This document shows, in pieces, positions 14,301-21,657 of a stretch of 36,277 bases of DNA. The DNA comes from a virus. The stretch spans positions 1 to 36,277 of IMG/VR virus record IMGVR_UViG_3300042367_000673. One strand, written 5' to 3'. How positions within the stretch are numbered: the stretch's first letter is position 1; each line of letters starts with the position of its first letter. Under the pieces are notes generated by a model that was not told the DNA's origin, did no database searches, and saw only the letters and a program-made list of their open reading frames with translations. Made by a program: the position numbers and the translations under genes.

Positions 14301-16478
14301 CTAAATAACGAGACCACCAAGGGGTGGCCCGCGCTCATAGAGATGTTCGCCATTGAGAAGGGCGGCTGCACTTATACTCCTGAGGGTGCGCTTCTCACTA
14401 TCGATGCCACTGGTGAAGTCATTGATCTCATGGCTAAGACTAATACCTTTACTGAGTGGGCTCGAGCCAAACTGGCTACTGATGATACTGGGGCCAGTGT
14501 TAAAGAGGTCATCTCCTTTGATATGGCTCGTGATCTGTGGGATTCCATCTCCTCCGTAGTAGCTAATGATGACATCAATGTAATCGATATCAACGATACC
14601 ACTGTCCGTATCGAAGAGACCGTCGAAGTTATATACGGTTATCTGCCGTATGATATCGAGATAGCCACTCCTCGTGAGTCCGTAGCATTCTCCAAGATGA
14701 CTATGGAGCAAATAGGTATTGTGGCTCTACAGAACCGCGCTTGGAGCGAAGCGCTCATGGAGGAGGTTAAGTACGATAACGTTATGTCCATAGTTAGCAT
14801 GATCACATCTAAAGAATGTGCTGATTACATTAACATCAGCACTACAAAGGGGCGTGACCATCTACGGGACATTATCGGTGTAGTTAACAACTACGTTTCT
14901 GATAGCGCCCCTGGCAGTGACCGCAAACTGCTAGACCGTTTTGCTACCGTCTACCCCAATGGAGTGGATATCGTTGCTCAGAATAACGGTAATGAAGTCT
15001 CTCTTCATATCAATGGTAAGGCCTTGAGTGCATTCGGTACCTTCTCTGGCGCCTCCGCTACTGGCATTATGTTAGACCTTCTGACACTGCTGGCCTACGT
15101 TACTGATGTAGGGATTGAAGACCAGAGCGGTTTGGATAGTAAAATCTACTCTATGACCGCTAAGGTCAGCCGCGGTCTGCGTAGTTGGTGCGACACCATG
15201 GTTAAATCCAAAGGTGTTATGAAGAGTATGGCCCGCGCCGGCGATGTGGTCGTTGGTAAGGTCAAGACCAGCTATAGCCCGCTGCTTCATAGTGCTGATG
15301 GCGTGCCTGTAATTCTCATGCACCCCCATTGTCCTATGGTGCGTATGCTTGGCATCGAAGAGGACCAGATTATTGGGATACAACGTACTCCTATGGGTTT
15401 CATCCTATGCGGCCGCGTCAAGTTCTCTACTACTGATGCCTTTGTAGCACACTATACGGTCAACCCTCTCCTATGGCACGCCGTTAACGAAGGCGATGCT
15501 GATGGTGATCAGTGCGGCGGCATTAATGCTCACAAGTATGGCATCGATGCTGAGAGTGCCCTTACTATCAATGCTAGTCTCATGGGCATGGGCGGCTACT
15601 TCTACTGCTACGAAGCAGATGACCTGCCGTTCTTCGCTTTCATGAGCTATGAAGATAAGATAGGCAAGAAATCCCTCACTAAGTGGGATAAGCCTGTAGC
15701 TACTGCTATCGCTGTCGATAAGTACGTCAGCGACGCTGCTGAGGTGCATATGCACTACAAAGTGGCCGTAGGTGTTGGCTATGGTATCTGTTCCGCACTT
15801 GCGTTCCAAACCTGGGATAGTATGTATCGCGCTAGCGGCGTCGATACCGACGCACTCAAGGCGTGTGTTATCGCCTGGCGTTTCGTTTATGAAAGCATGG
15901 GTCTCGGGGGCTATACCCCTGAGGCTAAGGTCTTCATGGCTACCCTAGTGCAAGCAGCTCGCGCCTGGGCAGCTGGCGTACCTATGTATAAATCGTCGCA
16001 GGACGGGTTATACTACTCTGCCAACTCCACTAAGCTTGCGGATACGGATCGCCAGGGAGGTGGTGTACCTCCTGCTCGGGTTATGGCTAACCTTATGCCT
16101 GCTAAACTAGCTAAGGAGCCCGCGGTAATCTACCATCTCATAAAGGCCCGCGCCCGTACTCTCACATACGGCGCTCTCGAACGGGGCAACTTCGCTCGCG
16201 AGAGCCTTATCATGTCATCTGCCATATACGGAGCCTTCCGTCGTACTGGCCAAGGCCATGATCCTGTGGTTCCTATGACCCAGGATGACGCAGCCAGTTA
16301 TGGCGCTGATGATATCATTCCCGTTAGTGTGTTCGATATGGTAAGTGAGTTCCAACTCTCTAACTATGTCAGGAACCCTCAACTCAAACAGCTGTTGGAA
16401 ATCGCAACTGCTGTACATCTCGACCTCGGCGACTACAAACTAGAACTCGCTGAAGCTGAAGATCATCCTGATTTCTAA
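11331..16478 (+). CDS. Giant DxDGD RNA-polymerase-like protein with N-terminal HExxH domain
   Basis: 1715 residues in one frame. Residues 1-200 are extremely Arg/Ala-rich (nucleic-acid-binding tail). His251-Glu-Leu-Val-His255 in VVAHELVHHC is an HExxH zinc-protease signature. A Ser/Thr/Pro linker (about 420-465) separates this from a large C-terminal region. At 1389-1394 is DADGDQ, preceded by NPLLWHAVNEG; this parallels HPLVCKAYNADFDGDQ of the RNA polymerase beta-prime double-psi barrel, whose three Asp hold the catalytic magnesium. An R-x-P motif (RTPMG) sits 37 residues before the first Asp, close to the spacing of RAPT in beta-prime. A GDVVVGKVK segment upstream may belong to the Lys-bearing barrel. 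Single-chain two-barrel polymerases are known in phages (YonO, crAss-like gp66). Inference: a phage RNA polymerase, possibly virion-packaged and self-processed by the protease domain. Confidence 0.75.
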   Translation: MNTINSIVFQSNVLVASISAAIIAGAPITARRVGPGRRAQQIASRRANRIVRRRSRRIAPAGRPIRSLPQQQRPAFVKSARRALRRAAAAAALAARKPVLRNRNVVDKLVLRQRKAKPILRAVSAVFARPSRSISTGAKAVATVNNAAGSIIAALDQGRLNYRGKGRTCVGKKYRTKNSKVAVPTKKAAAKAARTKRCISAHVNLNLSIHASRLIDAGRLCGVTFVKGALASYCDSIITLPDFEDVHVVAHELVHHCQALGLTKDLDVYTNTSDAAIDAGLIQWEATKAHYEGTEHGNDEYEAAFLMYDPELVIRLLCTHYLMSKFVKSGKPSVDYVWIDVVDAMNPLICREVLGIDDSRVIWHSTYGEYSEAVGHDSTDTLLDWEYVYNNSVNNSDPIALTIQAVNNLIGKAPAVVSTPSVVTPPCPAPTTLSSMMDRPLSNTGAPTKGLESDSSYTNTTNTSTTMKSIIEMLIPDPSTLGGVVSPKQVARITGARKELTRLFGANNFDLLPEGPILYVVSSNGRMPKKFLALLDHRVVYTTDSKMNPKVINLGVTKSIPYEDDKHTYTTKTECLVSMYSEHFLTNLATWSGDDLAALVGCLCVKQHRIVSVEGPCVVIKGNNRNTTFNFSTGSVNDGRQSRIANELVKVGGKDYSGRVALVALCMKVVHNATGARAILNEVTNLWREDINYGAQPKEGQSLFEINRCMTRPVVFKPWDKAFPFLQVENVGLAPSDLELSLKAGVIAAPDKYNSKWIAVGKGAKAMFLGLKDSKIYSIHDFSKPTKVYNRPPSSGKYTRAEIIDRRDSLLRVDLGDDSYSCGGGLYLRTAFTNSRFGFGSGVAAIRRDLEFEYTVPKTITKEFHVLRIPSSVRALMAADLDDATSKLMEVIEGKIEKAKGQVYAPGNPIISIMQGKYCIVKNETFAQDIRVIGGTVTRNGVEGRADSVTIRLETEMVGRDQVLKLRGLGKKLTTLPYDVNGLSQPWDIILNNETTKGWPALIEMFAIEKGGCTYTPEGALLTIDATGEVIDLMAKTNTFTEWARAKLATDDTGASVKEVISFDMARDLWDSISSVVANDDINVIDINDTTVRIEETVEVIYGYLPYDIEIATPRESVAFSKMTMEQIGIVALQNRAWSEALMEEVKYDNVMSIVSMITSKECADYINISTTKGRDHLRDIIGVVNNYVSDSAPGSDRKLLDRFATVYPNGVDIVAQNNGNEVSLHINGKALSAFGTFSGASATGIMLDLLTLLAYVTDVGIEDQSGLDSKIYSMTAKVSRGLRSWCDTMVKSKGVMKSMARAGDVVVGKVKTSYSPLLHSADGVPVILMHPHCPMVRMLGIEEDQIIGIQRTPMGFILCGRVKFSTTDAFVAHYTVNPLLWHAVNEGDADGDQCGGINAHKYGIDAESALTINASLMGMGGYFYCYEADDLPFFAFMSYEDKIGKKSLTKWDKPVATAIAVDKYVSDAAEVHMHYKVAVGVGYGICSALAFQTWDSMYRASGVDTDALKACVIAWRFVYESMGLGGYTPEAKVFMATLVQAARAWAAGVPMYKSSQDGLYYSANSTKLADTDRQGGGVPPARVMANLMPAKLAKEPAVIYHLIKARARTLTYGALERGNFARESLIMSSAIYGAFRRTGQGHDPVVPMTQDDAASYGADDIIPVSVFDMVSEFQLSNYVRNPQLKQLLEIATAVHLDLGDYKLELAEAEDHPDF

Positions 16479-16485
16479 TTACAAT

Positions 16486-16533
16486 GGGGTCATATGACCC
16501 CTGGGGCCACCTGGCCCCTTTTTCTTTTAGTGG
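16486..16533 (+). terminator. Double hairpin terminator after the polymerase-like gene
   Basis: A perfect palindrome GGGGTCATATGACCCC (16486-16501) is followed by GGGGCC/GGCCCC (16503-16518) and TTTTT. The motif CTTTTAGTGG comes right after, as a tenth relative of the leader motif seen upstream, with a small TGGAG/CTCCA hairpin, but no gene follows directly. Confidence 0.75.
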
Positions 16534-17012
16534 AGCTCTTTACTCCATATGATAGGTAGTATCTGGTATTGCCCATGACAGCGAATGTTACTAGCGGCGG
16601 CTTATGCTCGTGACGGCGAATTCTATTAGCGGTGGCAATAAACTATCTGTTGGGTACTCCCTAAGCACCCAGCAAGAGCTGCGTTAGTTTCATTAGCCAC
16701 TCCCTTTCAGAAGAGCTATTGTCGCGATAGCTACCATAGCTATATTAGCCACTCCCCAACGGAGGAGCTTATGGTACTCGAGCTGCTCCCCAGCGGAGAG
16801 CCTACAGGGCTCGAGCTGCGAAAGTAGCCAGTGCCACTCCCCAACAGAGGGGCTTGTGTCGCACTAGTCGTGATAACTACTATAGCTGCACTAGCTGCTC
16901 TAGCCACTCCGTTGGGGAGGGCCTATGGTACTCGAGCTGCGAAAGTAGTCGATACCACTCCCCAACGGAGGGATATAACCTCTAATTACTCATTATTACC
17001 TATTAGCTAGCC
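16534..17012. repeat. Iteron-like repeat region, non-coding
   Basis: The motif CCACTCCCCAACGGAGG recurs at 16749-16765, 16834-16850 (one change) and 16955-16971, a partial copy begins at 16697, and an inverted core CTCCGTTGGGGAG lies at 16907-16919. A second motif, TGGTACTCGAGCTGC with or without GAAAGTAG, recurs near 16772, 16808 and 16925. Each copy of the first motif can itself fold (CTCC/GGAG). Short clustered direct and inverted repeats of this kind occur at replication origins and at operator arrays; no AT-rich unwinding region stands out beside them. No convincing ORF. Confidence 0.6.
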
Positions 17013-17708
17013 ATGAGAACACAACGCGCCGCCAAAACCACCGCAGGAACCACCGCCAAAACCACTACTACTCTATCCCCTATAGAAGCATTCAAAGCAG
17101 CGGTAGCAGAACCTAAACCACAAGAATCCAAAGCGCAACTGCTTTTCTCAATAGCGTTTACAACTAAGTTCCTTCCAGAACGCTTTTGGAACAAACCATG
17201 CTCCGATGGGAGCGTACGGTTAGTAGGCACAGTCGCGCGGACTAACAATATTACCCGCCAGGGTTTCCCAATTGCTAACGACCAGCTTGTTGATATGACA
17301 GTTGAAGTCCGGGTAACACCGGACCAATTTGAGATTATCTCTGATGGCGCTGAAGGCATGGTAGGAGCGGGCTTATCCGTTCTCTTCGAGGTCGGGGAGC
17401 CCATCTTATCCGAACTCACCGTAAACGGTGAGGAAGTCAATAGCATTGTCTTTTACGCTATGGCCTTGGTAAGCATGGAGGTCAATCATACTTCCATTAG
17501 CGGCCGAGGCTTTGATTCAAAGAATGAGATGGATAACTGGTTCTCAAATGCGCGGTCTCAGAATAATAATCGGCAGAAGCGCCGGCAAGTAGAGCGCACT
17601 GCTCGGCTACAAGCAACACAAGCTGCACAAGCTGCTGCCGCTGCTGCAAATAACGATGCAGAGTGGGCGGCGACGACCCCTGCCGCAAGCACCAATCCTA
17701 TGGACTAG
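17013..17708 (+). CDS. Unknown protein with Ala/Gln-rich tail, downstream of the polymerase-like gene
   Basis: 231 residues. Thr/Ala-rich basic N-terminus (1-30), a globular beta-rich core (about 45-160; segments such as SVRLVGTVARTNNI and LVDMTVEVRVTPDQFEII), then a basic Arg/Gln helix and an Ala/Gln-rich low-complexity tail with acidic residues near the end. The plan, core plus basic helix plus flexible tail, resembles the 246-residue protein on the other side of the polymerase-like gene. No Shine-Dalgarno. I do not recognise a family; a nucleic-acid-binding partner of the polymerase is inference from position and composition only. Confidence 0.65.
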   Translation: MRTQRAAKTTAGTTAKTTTTLSPIEAFKAAVAEPKPQESKAQLLFSIAFTTKFLPERFWNKPCSDGSVRLVGTVARTNNITRQGFPIANDQLVDMTVEVRVTPDQFEIISDGAEGMVGAGLSVLFEVGEPILSELTVNGEEVNSIVFYAMALVSMEVNHTSISGRGFDSKNEMDNWFSNARSQNNNRQKRRQVERTARLQATQAAQAAAAAANNDAEWAATTPAASTNPMD

Positions 17709-17712
17709 TAAT

Positions 17713-17771
17713 CGCCGACCTCCGATAAGGTCGGCTGATATACGCCCCTCTATTGGTAGAGGGGCGTATAT
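17713..17771. terminator. Two strong hairpins closing the polymerase block
   Basis: GCCGACCT/AGGTCGGC (17713-17734) followed by a perfect 14-pair stem ATATACGCCCCTCT/AGAGGGGCGTATAT (17738-17771) with a 6-base loop. The second stem ends in AU-rich sequence and marks the border with the differently composed FGE/DGR segment. Confidence 0.75.
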
Positions 17772-17796
17772 ATCGTTCTACTACAGAGAGAAGGAA

Positions 17797-18687
17797 ATGA
17801 ACGCTATACCACACACAACAATATCTAGACAGGGCGTCGAACAGAATAGAAGACAGTTTAAAGAACAACCCTTCGGAGAAGATTTGGGCAACGGCATCAC
17901 CTTAGAAATGGCTGCCATCCCGGGGGGAACTTTCCTGATGGGTTCATCGCCAAATGAGGGATATAGTTTTGATGATGAACACCCTCAACATCAAGTAAGT
18001 GTCCCACCCTTTTTCATGGGTAAATACCCCATCACCCAGGCACAGTGGAAAGAGGTTGCCTCTCGCACAGATTTAAAAGTTAAACAAAACCTTGATCTCA
18101 ACCCGGCCCATTTTAAAGACCGTCCCGATAGTGATCGCCGCCCCGTAGAACAAGTCAACTGGTACGATGCCGTTGAATTTTGTGCGAGATTATCGAAACT
18201 GACGGGAAGGGAATACCGACTACCGAGTGAAGCGGAATGGGAATACGCTTGTCGTGCTGGAACTACTACCCCATTCTACTTTGGGGAAACCATTACAGGG
18301 GAATTGGCTAACTATGACGCCAGCGAAACAACTCCCGTGGGACAATTTACACCCAATGCCTTCGGACTGTACGATATGCACGGCAATGTCTGGGAATGGT
18401 GTGCTGATACTTGGCATGATAACTATGACGGTGCGCCTAGTGACGGTAGTGTTTGGCTTGATAATAATCAAGAGGAAAATATTGATGGAAAGAACAGATT
18501 CGGCACATATTCTGTCATGCGGGGCGGTTCCTGGGGCGACATTCCAGATCTCTGCCGTTCCGCGTTTCGCAACTACGTCTACCGCCGCATCTACCGCTAC
18601 TACTATCTCGGTTTTCGGGTAGTCTGCGTCGACCTTGATCGCGAGGGGCTGATTCCCCTCGATTTTGGGATAAAGCTGATCGCTTGA
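17797..18687 (+). CDS. FGE-sulfatase/C-type-lectin-fold protein, apparent DGR target
   Basis: 296 residues from the ATG after AGAAGGA; an earlier in-frame codon at 17656 lies inside the previous gene. The fold is clear: IPGGTFLMGSS (41-51), YPITQAQW, PVEQVNWYDAVEFC, LPSEAEWEYACRAGT, GLYDMHGNVWEWCADTW and the C-terminal RGGSW...GFRVVC. This is the formylglycine-generating-enzyme family domain, also used as a scaffold in diversity-generating retroelement (DGR) proteins. Residues 242-277 form a DGR-type variable region, and a hairpin follows it within 15 bases. Likely role: a diversified binding protein (adhesion or receptor), not a sulfatase-activating enzyme. Composition is host-like and lacks GGCCCG motifs. 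The next ORF overlaps its stop. Confidence 0.9.
   Translation: MNAIPHTTISRQGVEQNRRQFKEQPFGEDLGNGITLEMAAIPGGTFLMGSSPNEGYSFDDEHPQHQVSVPPFFMGKYPITQAQWKEVASRTDLKVKQNLDLNPAHFKDRPDSDRRPVEQVNWYDAVEFCARLSKLTGREYRLPSEAEWEYACRAGTTTPFYFGETITGELANYDASETTPVGQFTPNAFGLYDMHGNVWEWCADTWHDNYDGAPSDGSVWLDNNQEENIDGKNRFGTYSVMRGGSWGDIPDLCRSAFRNYVYRRIYRYYYLGFRVVCVDLDREGLIPLDFGIKLIA
18520..18627 (+). other. Variable region (VR) of a diversity-generating retroelement
   Basis: The last third of the lectin fold carries a cluster of non-conserved codons nearly all of the form NNC or NNT (GGC GAC ATT, CTC, TTT, TAC GTC TAC, CGC ATC TAC, TAC TAC TAT CTC) set in a conserved frame RGGSW-x3-P-x2-C-RS...GFRVVC. That is what adenine-directed mutagenesis of AAC/AAT/ATC codons in a template repeat gives. 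No template copy ending GGTTTTCGGGTAGTCTGC and no reverse transcriptase occurs in this window. Confidence 0.8.
18642..18661 (+). other. Hairpin just downstream of the DGR variable region
   Basis: CGAGGGG (18642-18648), 6-base loop CTGATT, CCCCTCG (18655-18661). In characterised DGRs a hairpin or cruciform shortly after the VR promotes retrohoming; position and size fit. It lies inside the coding region, so it is not a terminator. Confidence 0.65.
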
Positions 18688-18809
18688 TGATGGTGACGGT
18701 AGGAGGTGCAGCCCTAGGTGGATCGATTGCGGGAGTTTACGGTGCGGTTATTGGTGCGATATTAGCGGCGGGCTGCGGATGGTATATTACCTTTAGGAAA
18801 GCAAAATGA
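18687..18809 (+). CDS. Small Gly/Ala-rich membrane protein coupled to the DGR target
   Basis: 40 residues, ATG overlapping the TGA of the lectin-fold gene (TGATG), so translation is coupled. Residues 5-34 form one long Gly/Ala/Ile/Val hydrophobic stretch with GxxxG-like spacing (GGAALGGSIAGVYGAVIGAI), followed by a basic FRKAK end: a single-pass membrane peptide with the basic tail inside. Could be a holin-like or anchoring partner of the diversified protein; unknown. Confidence 0.6.
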   Translation: MMVTVGGAALGGSIAGVYGAVIGAILAAGCGWYITFRKAK

Positions 18810-18848
18810 AAACTTTGTTATCAGCAATCAAATAATAGAGGTTATGTC

Positions 18849-19214
18849 ATGTTGTCATTTGAAGAGCTTCAGAGTAAAGCATTAGCAGAGAAACAATTGC
18901 TGTCATATGAAGAGTTTCAGAATCGGGTCTTAGAGGTATTTAATGCCTCTGAAGAAGAGTGCGATTTTTATGATTTCTCGCGTAGTTTCGTTGCAGAAAT
19001 TAGTTACACTAATCGCCAGTGGTTACAGTTTGTGATCAAGTATATCACAGACCCTGAAAACTGTTACTGTGGCCACTGGATTACCGTAAAAAGGTACGAC
19101 AAGGCCTGTAAGAGTATTACTGAGTTATTGCCTCAAGCAATAGAAGTTCTTGCACAAAGAACAGAGGAAAGTATAAAAGAAGAAATTGCTGTTTTTAACC
19201 AATTAAAGAAGTAA
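18849..19214 (+). CDS. Unknown acidic helical protein
   Basis: 121 residues, Glu/Leu-rich, mostly helical, with an internal duplication of a LLSYEEFQ/MLSFEELQ-type segment near the N-terminus (residues 1-8 and 18-25). A central CYCGHW motif (about 72-77) is the only notable Cys/His cluster. It follows the DGR target genes in the same direction after a 39-base gap. It does not look like the Avd accessory protein of DGRs, which is basic. AAT-rich host-like base composition. Confidence 0.6.
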   Translation: MLSFEELQSKALAEKQLLSYEEFQNRVLEVFNASEEECDFYDFSRSFVAEISYTNRQWLQFVIKYITDPENCYCGHWITVKRYDKACKSITELLPQAIEVLAQRTEESIKEEIAVFNQLKK

Positions 19215-19228
19215 TTAGGGAGTAAAAA

Positions 19229-19414
19229 ATGAGCCTCTGCCTATCATGCGCCCGTCGTAATGACCAAGATCCATGTATGGGTCAATTCTCTGACGGGCAT
19301 TACTATTGGGGAACTCCAGTAGTTCGGTCCGAATTGGAGAAGGTACCTTCTTGGGTACGGGATAAAGAAGTATATTCTGTTAAGGAGTGCAGCAGATGGG
19401 AAGAAAGCCCTTAA
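19229..19414 (+). CDS. Small Cys-containing protein
   Basis: 61 residues beginning MSLCLSCARRNDQDPCMGQF, a CxxC plus a third Cys within 16 residues that could be a partial zinc ribbon. An AGGGAG lies ten bases before the ATG. Its 3' end overlaps the start of the next gene by 19 bases. Function unknown. Confidence 0.5.
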   Translation: MSLCLSCARRNDQDPCMGQFSDGHYYWGTPVVRSELEKVPSWVRDKEVYSVKECSRWEESP

Positions 19415-19950
19415 GTGCCTTAATAATATATGCAATAATGGCACTCGGCGTAGCTGCATTCGCTGGCGTAGCACTTAACCTATCGAAGGCCTCGCCTTCC
19501 ATATGTAGCGCTAATAATGACAAGGTAGTAGATAGAGTTAAGGTAATCACATCCACCGATCCCCTACTTGCCTCTAATAGGAGAGGCTGTTATGTATATA
19601 TACCCTTAGATGGGCCCCCGCCTGAGATAGGCGAGTGGTTAACTATACAAGGGAGAGTGGTGAATGGTGAGTTTAAGGGCACCTATAACCGTACTTATCT
19701 AGACTATGATAGTGATAGCAACCCTAGGCTTAAGAAGCGGTTCCTCAGAATAGAGGAGCCCTTACAAGAGACCGAACCTGGTTCTGGTTACTATCTGTTA
19801 GGTAACCTCAGCCTACGCGTCGATGCGCTCGACGTGCGGGCCATCAATTATGCGTTACGACACGGCGGTGTCGTATACGCCATCATCGAATGGGACCAAG
19901 GTGTAGTGTATAGTACTTCGTTAACGAGACCGAGTTCTATGAGGCCATAA
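19396..19950 (+). CDS. Unknown membrane-anchored protein
   Basis: 184 residues from the ATG at 19396, eight bases after TAAGGAG; the in-frame GTG at 19387 lies within the ribosome site. Residues 6-28 are a single membrane span or uncleaved signal (LIIYAIMALGVAAFAGVALNL), then a soluble, mostly beta domain (about 40-180) with a lone Cys near 60. The Gly/Pro-rich segment DGPPPEIGEWLTIQGRVV resembles OB-like outer-surface domains, without a named family. First of a plus-strand run of membrane and small genes (19396-21826) with GGCCCG-rich phage-type sequence. Confidence 0.6.
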   Translation: MGRKPLSALIIYAIMALGVAAFAGVALNLSKASPSICSANNDKVVDRVKVITSTDPLLASNRRGCYVYIPLDGPPPEIGEWLTIQGRVVNGEFKGTYNRTYLDYDSDSNPRLKKRFLRIEEPLQETEPGSGYYLLGNLSLRVDALDVRAINYALRHGGVVYAIIEWDQGVVYSTSLTRPSSMRP

Positions 19951-19953
19951 AAC

Positions 19954-20259
19954 GTGCTAGATACACTACTCGCCCTTATACTAGGGAGGAGGCCCCCGCC
20001 CATACCAGTAGAGCTATGTGATATAAAGCACCATAATGGCGCCCACGTGACAATTAGGAAGGCCTGGGTTAAGAGCACTACATACTCTAACCCTCTACTA
20101 CCCAACCATGCCTACGTTCTCCTATACGAAGGTGCGGGCACTAGCAGGTGCAGTGTACTTATCCTGGCTAGGAGAATACGCAGCGGTAGGTTTATAGAAG
20201 TAACGGGTAACGTTAGTAACGGCACGTTAATTAACGTTACCTTTAAAACATTACCTTAG
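19954..20259 (+). CDS. Small hypothetical protein
   Basis: 101 residues starting at a GTG three bases after the previous stop, so translational coupling is likely. Hydrophobic N-terminal segment (residues 1-10), Pro-rich turn, then a beta-rich domain. The C-terminal half (GRFIEVTGNVSNGTLINVTF) resembles in plan the domain of the preceding gene (EWLTIQGRVVNGEFKGTY), suggesting the two are diverged relatives. Function unknown. Confidence 0.5.
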   Translation: MLDTLLALILGRRPPPIPVELCDIKHHNGAHVTIRKAWVKSTTYSNPLLPNHAYVLLYEGAGTSRCSVLILARRIRSGRFIEVTGNVSNGTLINVTFKTLP

Positions 20260-20269
20260 GGTAAGTCAC

Positions 20270-21313
20270 ATGACAATCGTATTGGGAGCACTGGCCCTCA
20301 TAGTATCTCTGATACCATATCTGAGTATTGAGATACTGCTAATGGCCCTTATGCCGCTTATTAGCGGCGATAACGCGATGGGCGTATTAGCTATAGTGGT
20401 AATTGGCACTATCACCAGTGAGGCCCGCATGAGTAACCCGGCCTTCACTGGTATGAGGGTAGTTACCGCCACTAGCGGGTACGACGCATCGGCTTCGCTG
20501 TTAATACGCATCACCAGCCTAATTGGTGGCATAGTAGCCAGTCTAGGCATAGTAGTCATGGACCAATACCTCGGTGTAGCTCATATGTGGATAACGCCAT
20601 TAATGATGGTCATCTTCATATTGGTGCAGTGTTGGGGCCGCGCCGAGATGGTAGGTCTAGCCGTGATAACGGCTACCTTCCTATGGTTCCTGCATAGTCA
20701 GCCCCACGCTACTACCATCCTCGGTATGGGGGGCTACGTTATGGCCAGCCTAATACGCCCCGCTAGACGTAAGACTGAGGACTGTGAGACCAGCAATGCG
20801 CTGGGCATCGCTATATCACTAGGACCATTCCTGGCTATTGGGTTACCTGTAGCCGCAGCCGCCCCCGATGGTAAGACTGAATCCTATCTCGAAGCGGTAG
20901 TGCGGGGCATATCATTGGGACTAGTCATGTTAGGTAATAGTAGTGGGCGAGATGCCATGAGTTCCTATCTGGCCCTAACGGATGTAGACCAGTTGAATTG
21001 GCCCGCCTTCGTCGGCGTAGTAGTGTTACTGACGCCCCTATTCTTATCAGCCTATTGGCTGACCATCTGGATGATAAGGAGTCCTATGTGGCAACGCTGG
21101 TTACACGCCGGCCCCACTCGCCTTATCAATCTAGGTGTAACGGCGGCCGCGCTGGTCGTGTTGATGGCATCGGCTCACGTTAGTATTCTATTCCTACCGG
21201 GGGCCGTATGTCTAGGACTGATGTATATGGTAGAGGAGATATCAGGGATAGATAAGATGCTACCCTTCCCCATACTAATAGTCATCAGTTATATAAGCCA
21301 ATGGGGCTCCTAG
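20270..21313 (+). CDS. Polytopic membrane protein of unknown function
   Basis: 347 residues with roughly nine hydrophobic spans: about 3-25, 28-48, 80-100, 105-125, 130-145, 178-200, 215-225 (weak), 245-270 and 285-335 (two). A cytoplasmic-looking basic loop (RPARRKTEDC) lies near residue 165. No transporter signature is recognisable. A multi-span protein is unusual in a phage; possible roles include remodelling the thylakoid or plasma membrane, or superinfection exclusion. It sits between two short membrane-associated genes in the same direction. Confidence 0.6.
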   Translation: MTIVLGALALIVSLIPYLSIEILLMALMPLISGDNAMGVLAIVVIGTITSEARMSNPAFTGMRVVTATSGYDASASLLIRITSLIGGIVASLGIVVMDQYLGVAHMWITPLMMVIFILVQCWGRAEMVGLAVITATFLWFLHSQPHATTILGMGGYVMASLIRPARRKTEDCETSNALGIAISLGPFLAIGLPVAAAAPDGKTESYLEAVVRGISLGLVMLGNSSGRDAMSSYLALTDVDQLNWPAFVGVVVLLTPLFLSAYWLTIWMIRSPMWQRWLHAGPTRLINLGVTAAALVVLMASAHVSILFLPGAVCLGLMYMVEEISGIDKMLPFPILIVISYISQWGS

Positions 21314-21414
21314 TGTGGTACTAGGCCCCAGTGGGGCACTAGGGGACATCGACTGCGGCCTAATCGGCGGCACTGGGTGTACCCATCCATTAACTACATA
21401 CGCCGGAGAGCTAT

Positions 21415-21657
21415 ATGAAGCCTATAGAATTAGACGCGCGTCACGTAGCGTATCTATCACTGTTCATGTTCGCGGTGATCGTGCTGGTCATCACGCATAG
21501 TGTGGCGGTATTACTAATCGTAGCATTCCTGGCCCGCGCGCTCTATCTATCGAGCTCCAAGCGGAGCAATGCGCGTATCATACTATCACCTAATGGTGTA
21601 GAGAGTCGAGTAGGCGGGAAGAGCTACTGGAAGATAGGGGAGGTAGGAAATGTCTAG
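21415..21657 (+). CDS. Small two-span membrane protein
   Basis: 80 residues, hydrophobic from about 12 to 42 (one long or two short spans), followed by a basic, polar tail (SSSKRSNARIILSPNGVESR...SYWKIGEV). GGAGA precedes the ATG. Its stop overlaps the start of the next small gene. The tail plan is like small phage membrane proteins with a PH-like or SHOCT-like domain, but it is too short to assign. Confidence 0.55.
   Translation: MKPIELDARHVAYLSLFMFAVIVLVITHSVAVLLIVAFLARALYLSSSKRSNARIILSPNGVESRVGGKSYWKIGEVGNV

Noticed and set aside
17656-17796. Upstream extension of the FGE-like gene
   Set aside because: It runs through the end of the previous gene and the two hairpins; the ATG at 17797 has a good ribosome site.
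18849-19214. Avd accessory protein of a DGR
   Set aside because: Right size and place, but acidic with a CYCGHW segment and no match to the basic four-helix Avd pattern.
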